This document shows, in pieces, positions 59,925 to 64,000 of a stretch of DNA of 64,000 nt. Numbering within the stretch: position 1 is the first letter of the stretch; each line of letters starts with the position of its first letter. Under the pieces are notes generated by a model that saw only the letters and a program-made list of their open reading frames with translations, ran no database searches and had not been told where the DNA came from. The position numbers and the translations under genes are program-made. This stretch comes from SIG672 sp045580325 (lineage in GTDB: Bacteria; Bacillota; Clostridia; Oscillospirales; CAG-272): the NCBI GenBank assembly GCA_045580325.1, contig JAZNNR010000032.1, forward strand, positions 81,822 to 145,821. The letters run 5' to 3'.

Positions 59925-61655
59925 ATGAACAAAAATTTAGAAAACAAAGTATGGATGAAATACTATTCTGAAGACGCGAAAAAAGTTGAAATGCCCAAAT
60001 GTACAGCGTATGACTTTATGATGCAGCAAAACAAGGATCGTATGAGCACTTCTGCGCTTCATTACTATGGGAAAGACATAACCTTTGTTGAACTTGCAAA
60101 AAGAGTTGACGAAACTGCAAAGGCTTTTGCGGCGATAGGCGTCAAGGCAGGCGATATAGTATCCTTCCTTTCGGTACAGATTCCCGAAACTATTGCGGCA
60201 GTATATGCGCTCAATAAGCTCGGCGCGGCTGCTAATACTATCGACCCGAGAATGGACGTAGCAAGTATCGAGCGTATGGTAAAGAATTCAGGCTCGAAAA
60301 TACTTGTAACTATCGATATTGCTTTCCCGAAGGTTGCAAAGATAATTGATTCTATAAAACAGGATCTCATCATAACGCAGTCTGCGGCAACGTCGCTCCC
60401 GCTTTTCAAGAAGATCGCTATGGAAATCGCGGTCAAGACTGATGTTCCGTATAGTGATACCATAATAAAGTGGTCTAACTTTATCAAAAACGGTAAAAAC
60501 ACCGAATACGAAACAGCACCCTACGTGGGCGATGCGACAGTTGCGATCACCTACACAGGCGGAACCTCGGGCATCCCGAAGGGAGTTGTGCTTACAAACG
60601 ACTCTATGAACGCGGTAGCGATAAACTTTCTCTACTGCGACGTTGTAAGAGAAGAAAATGACAGATTCCTCGGAATTATTCCGATATTCTCCGCTTACGG
60701 AATGGTTTGCGGAATGCATATGCCGCTCTGTATGCGCGTAACGCTCGTTCCTATTCCGAAGTTCGTTCCTACGTCGATAGGTAAGCTCGTTAAGACTTAT
60801 AGACCTAACCACGTTATCAGTACTCCCGTATTTATTGAGCTTCTTATGCAGAGTAAGGAAGTACAGGGAATGGATCTCTCCTTCCTGCGTACACTTGCGT
60901 CGGGCGGAGATACGATGAACGAAGGACTCGAAGCGAAGCTTAACGAATTCAGAAAAGCACACAATATGAAGTACCCTCTCGCACAGGGCTACGGAATGTC
61001 AGAGCTTTCTGCGGCGGCTTGCTTCTGCGTTAACCGTATATATAAGCCGAGAAGCGTAGGAATTCCCTCGCTCACAACTGAGGTTAAGATAGTAGATCCC
61101 GAAACGGGCAAGGAGCTTGACTTCCATCAAAGAGGCGAGGTCTGCGTAACGGGTCCCTCGATGATGAAGAGCTATTTCAACGCTCCCGAAGAAACTGCAA
61201 ACGTAATGCGAGTTCATGAAGACGGACGTACGTGGATCCACTCGGGCGACATAGGATATATGGACGAGGACGGATTTGTCTTCATTGAGGGTAGAATCAA
61301 GAGAATGATAACCCGTTTTGACGGACATAAAGTGTTCCCGATCAACCTCGAAGGACTTATAAATGCCCTCGAAGGCGTACGTAATTGCTCGGTTGTCGGC
61401 GTAAACGATATGGATCACAGCCAGGGACAGTATCCGCTTGCTATCGTAGAATTTGCGGAAGGCGTAGTGGATACCGCGGCAGAATGCAAGGAGATTTTCA
61501 AGCTTTGCGACAAAAACGTAGAGGAAAGAGGAAAGCCTGTTGCCGTGATTGCGGTAGATGCCATTCCGCTTACCCCTTTTGGAAAGAACGATTACCGTAC
61601 ACTTGAGAAAGAATATCAGACCTACGATTATAAATCTTGGGCAGCTGCTAACTAA
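59925..61655 (+). CDS. AMP-dependent synthetase/acyl-CoA ligase (ANL superfamily)
   Basis: A 576-residue adenylate-forming enzyme. I start at ATG 59925; GAGG is 8 nt upstream, and a GTG at 59919 would add two residues. ITYTGGTSGIPKGVV near residue 208 is the P-loop, GYGMSELSAAA near 358 the aromatic motif, WIHSGDIGYMDEDG near 445 the adenine motif, and the catalytic lysine is in TPFGKNDYRTLE near 555. It activates a carboxylic acid, probably to acyl-CoA; the acid cannot be named. Its fold matches the second domain of the protein at 40643, but it is a separate single gene with its own promoter and terminator. Confidence 0.9.
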   Translation: MNKNLENKVWMKYYSEDAKKVEMPKCTAYDFMMQQNKDRMSTSALHYYGKDITFVELAKRVDETAKAFAAIGVKAGDIVSFLSVQIPETIAAVYALNKLGAAANTIDPRMDVASIERMVKNSGSKILVTIDIAFPKVAKIIDSIKQDLIITQSAATSLPLFKKIAMEIAVKTDVPYSDTIIKWSNFIKNGKNTEYETAPYVGDATVAITYTGGTSGIPKGVVLTNDSMNAVAINFLYCDVVREENDRFLGIIPIFSAYGMVCGMHMPLCMRVTLVPIPKFVPTSIGKLVKTYRPNHVISTPVFIELLMQSKEVQGMDLSFLRTLASGGDTMNEGLEAKLNEFRKAHNMKYPLAQGYGMSELSAAACFCVNRIYKPRSVGIPSLTTEVKIVDPETGKELDFHQRGEVCVTGPSMMKSYFNAPEETANVMRVHEDGRTWIHSGDIGYMDEDGFVFIEGRIKRMITRFDGHKVFPINLEGLINALEGVRNCSVVGVNDMDHSQGQYPLAIVEFAEGVVDTAAECKEIFKLCDKNVEERGKPVAVIAVDAIPLTPFGKNDYRTLEKEYQTYDYKSWAAAN

Positions 61656-61695
61656 AACCTTCCTTTATATTATATACAGCTGTATGTGATGATTT

Positions 61696-61730
61696 ATCCC
61701 CGACAGGTAGCCTGTCGGGGATTGGTTTTT
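61696..61730 (+). terminator. Terminator of the AMP-dependent synthetase gene
   Basis: ATCCCCGACAGG-TAG-CCTGTCGGGGAT, 12 bp, followed by TGGTTTTT. Confidence 0.88.
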
Positions 61731-61740
61731 GCACTATGTA

Positions 61741-62035
61741 GAGGAGGATAATCATAACTTTCCTTCCTTTACATTATTTAATAACGGAAATATTGCCTGT
61801 AATGATGTTTTTCACAAAAAGAATGTTAAAAAATATTCAAAATCCGTCGATTTTTTTATAACAAACTCTTGACAATAAATTGGAACGATGATATACTAAT
61901 AAAGAATAATACATTGGATAATTAGCGAACTATGTCTTGTGAAAAGTGTGGAGTTGATTTAAACGTTCGCTATTTGTTCTAAAACATTATGGTTGTGTCT
62001 GAAAGGGCAGAACCGAAATTTAGGAGGAAAACAAA
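61741..62035 (+). promoter_or_regulatory. Promoter and leader of the SGNH hydrolase gene
   Basis: Promoter TTGACA (61869-61874), 17 nt, TATACT (61892-61897). The ~130-nt leader has a TAGCGAAC/GTTCGCTA hairpin (61923-61930 with 61965-61972) and an imperfect GGTT...GAACC hairpin near 61990-62013. No known riboswitch was recognised. 61741-61868 is AT-rich with nothing identifiable. Confidence 0.7.
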
Positions 62036-64000
62036 ATGAAAAAGACTTTGACAAACAAAGTTTTGTCGCTCGTTATGGCGATACTGATGGTATTTGGCGT
62101 AGCCTCTACCGGACTTATCGTTATGGCGGAATCGACAGCCAAAGAAATCAATTATGTTTCTCTTGGTGACTCCATGACCAATGGCTACGGCTTTGAAGGT
62201 TATGAACAGGGCAACTACACCAATGATAAGTATGATTTCTTAAATGACAAGGGCATTTACGGCGAAGGCTCTTACGCTCTTCAGTTTGAAGAGTACCTCG
62301 CAGAAAAGTTCAATGCCACAGTAAACCACACCAAACTCGCACCTTCCGCGCTTCTTACAGACGATCTTCTCTATCTGCTCGGCGCTCGTGATGAGGAGTT
62401 TGATGATGATTGGGCGGGTTACAGAGACTATGTTGGCGATTATGATAAGCCGGAAAACATGGATAAGCTCAAGGAACACTTCCAGACTGCAATTACTGAG
62501 GCAGATATTATGACTATCTGCATTGGTAATGCTTCTTTTGGCGCATATCTTGTTCAGCAGATAACCGACACTATCGGTATTATGGGATCAAACCCTGATG
62601 TTGATGAACAGCTTACGCTCGAAAACGGTCTTGCTCTCCTTGATGATGAGGCCGCTAAGAAGATAGTTCTTGACATCTATGCAGATATGAAAGACTATGC
62701 TTTGGCATACGTTGCAGACGTAGAACAGCTCGAAGGTATGGACGTAGAAGTTATTCTTGACGTCGTAGCATACACAGTAGCAAGCTTCCTCGTAAGCTAT
62801 GAAGAAGTGCTTGATACCATTATCGAAATGAACCCCGATGTTGAGATCGTTCTCATCGGTCTTATGAACACTACATACGGCATTGTAGTTACAGGCGAAG
62901 ACTTTGAATTCCCCTTCGGCAATATGATGGACGATGTTTTCGGCGCTCTTAACACATATATCGCAGCAATTCCTGCACTCAAGCAGGCAGCGGGGGAATA
63001 CGAAGACGCTACATTCTATTATGCTGCACAGCCTAAGCCCGAATTTATTGTTCAGGCATTTGATGACCTCTCAGCAAATAATTGGGAAAACATTGACAAC
63101 GGTCGTCTCTCCGGTCAGATCGTTCGTCAGAGAAACCTTGATGCATACAATGATGGTCTCCGCGGCGCGATCAGTGCTGCGTTTGAGCCTATGTTTGGCG
63201 CAGGCTTTATGCTTCCCTACATAACACTTGATGACGTTGCTAACTATGAACCTGTTGGCGATGTATATGATTCCTACAAGGTTACAGCTGAATTTACAGA
63301 TCAGGCAACTGCTTTGGGTGAAGTGTATATGAATCAGGGCGCTCTTCCCTCGAACTGGGCAACTGATTATCCTCTCGTAGCAAGATATATCAATGCCGGC
63401 GGAAGCTTCCCGAACGTAGATCCTGCAAAGGTTCAAGAAGTATTCACGGCAGATATCGAAAAGGAAATTTCTATTGCAATCTATCTCGCTATCGAAGAAG
63501 CAGTAGTTTCTAACGTTGATACTATGGAAATCTCCGTTGGCGGTCTTATGGGTATCGCGGGCGACATATTTAGCGCTCTCGGCGATATGCCCGAGGAGCT
63601 CACACAGAGCCCTGGACCTGTTACCATCAAAACCGCTCTCGTTAAATGGTTCAACGGTTCTGAAAACGGCAAAGCAATGTGCAAAGTATATGCACTCTTC
63701 AAGGTTGGTAACGGTATGTCCGTACATCCCACACCCACAGGTCACGACAACATCTTTAAGGCTGTTGTTTCAGCTTACGAAGGCAAATTCACAGTAGGCG
63801 ACCACATGGATTCTCTTGTAAAGCCTTACATTGATGAAGCAATCAACTACTTCAAAGCACTCGGAATCAAGCTTTACGACATTCTCATGGATGACGAAAA
63901 CGGACTTGTATACATAGCAAACGAGCTTGAAGACGACGTTGCAAAGCTTTACGAAGATCTTAAGGCAGCAACAAAGGCACTTGACGCAAAACTCGCAGAT
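62036..64000 (+). CDS. Secreted SGNH/GDSL-type hydrolase, 3' end outside window
   Basis: An open frame of at least 655 codons from ATG 62036 (TAGGAGG 9 nt upstream) to the window edge without a stop. A signal peptide spans residues 1-31 (VLSLVMAILMVFGVASTGLIVMA). Block I is YVSLGDSMTNGYG with the nucleophile Ser46; block III is ICIGNASFG near 162-170 (the N of SGNH); block V is VHPTPTGHD near 563-571 with the catalytic histidine. The ~390 residues between blocks III and V are far more than in ordinary SGNH esterases (about 200 in total), so it carries a large helical insertion. The likely role is extracellular ester hydrolysis of carbohydrate or lipid; the C-terminus is unseen. Confidence 0.85.
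   Translation, partial: MKKTLTNKVLSLVMAILMVFGVASTGLIVMAESTAKEINYVSLGDSMTNGYGFEGYEQGNYTNDKYDFLNDKGIYGEGSYALQFEEYLAEKFNATVNHTKLAPSALLTDDLLYLLGARDEEFDDDWAGYRDYVGDYDKPENMDKLKEHFQTAITEADIMTICIGNASFGAYLVQQITDTIGIMGSNPDVDEQLTLENGLALLDDEAAKKIVLDIYADMKDYALAYVADVEQLEGMDVEVILDVVAYTVASFLVSYEEVLDTIIEMNPDVEIVLIGLMNTTYGIVVTGEDFEFPFGNMMDDVFGALNTYIAAIPALKQAAGEYEDATFYYAAQPKPEFIVQAFDDLSANNWENIDNGRLSGQIVRQRNLDAYNDGLRGAISAAFEPMFGAGFMLPYITLDDVANYEPVGDVYDSYKVTAEFTDQATALGEVYMNQGALPSNWATDYPLVARYINAGGSFPNVDPAKVQEVFTADIEKEISIAIYLAIEEAVVSNVDTMEISVGGLMGIAGDIFSALGDMPEELTQSPGPVTIKTALVKWFNGSENGKAMCKVYALFKVGNGMSVHPTPTGHDNIFKAVVSAYEGKFTVGDHMDSLVKPYIDEAINYFKALGIKLYDILMDDENGLVYIANELEDDVAKLYEDLKAATKALDAKLAD

Overview
The window looks like the chromosome of an anaerobic, low-to-mid GC Gram-positive of the class Clostridia, probably Oscillospiraceae-like. 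The evidence is AGGAGG-type ribosome binding sites, near-consensus TTGACA-N17-TATAAT promoters, T-box and TPP riboswitches, the class 1B PyrD/PyrK pair, a short HisG with HisZ, PHP-type histidinol phosphatase, and dense palindromic intergenic repeats of the kind common in gut Clostridia. The family-level placement is inference.

1-9646 is a pyrimidine locus: pyrC (5' end outside the window), carB, pyrK, pyrD, pyrF, a PHP-domain gene, pyrE, then pyrB and pyrI. 9776-18645 is a complete histidine operon, hisZ-G-D-C-B-H-A-F-IE-J, driven by a consensus promoter with a very short leader. Several junctions here carry about 140-210 nt hairpin elements whose stems differ in sequence but stay paired. 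18700-24416 holds a small membrane protein, a lipoprotein, ddl, prmC overlapping a SLOG-family gene, and recG. 24867-30449 is a purine salvage/uptake set: xpt plus a BMP-type nucleoside ABC transporter.

30502-38581 is mostly minus strand: an esterase-like hydrolase, secG with a long His/Asp/Glu/Gly repeat tail, a CAU tRNA, an amidohydrolase, acpP, a heterodimeric ABC exporter, and rpsF-ssb-rpsR.

38708-44590 is the most unusual transcription unit. A leucine-type T-box leader (apparent specifier CTC), interrupted by ten 17-nt tandem repeats, precedes three genes: an isopropylmalate-synthase homologue that has lost the catalytic metal-binding motifs but keeps the LeuA C-terminal regulatory domain; a TIM-barrel/acyl-CoA-synthetase fusion; and an ACT-ACT-metallo-beta-lactamase protein. 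This is the best candidate for an undescribed leucine-responsive system.

44591-52440 is accessory DNA. It contains MITE-like palindromes, a GNAT gene, an acidic-tail protein, a Gfo/Idh oxidoreductase, and an array of seven small unrelated minus-strand genes (mostly membrane proteins). Nearly all have their own copy of the same promoter, and five share an identical terminator, so the coding regions look swapped cassette-style into a constant frame. Modular hairpin palindromes sit inside the array.

52674-64000 returns to core genes: tRNA-Tyr, tRNA-Thr, yifB/comM, pfkA, a TPP-riboswitch-controlled thiT, a BspA-type leucine-rich-repeat lipoprotein, an AMP-dependent synthetase, and a large secreted SGNH hydrolase running off the end.
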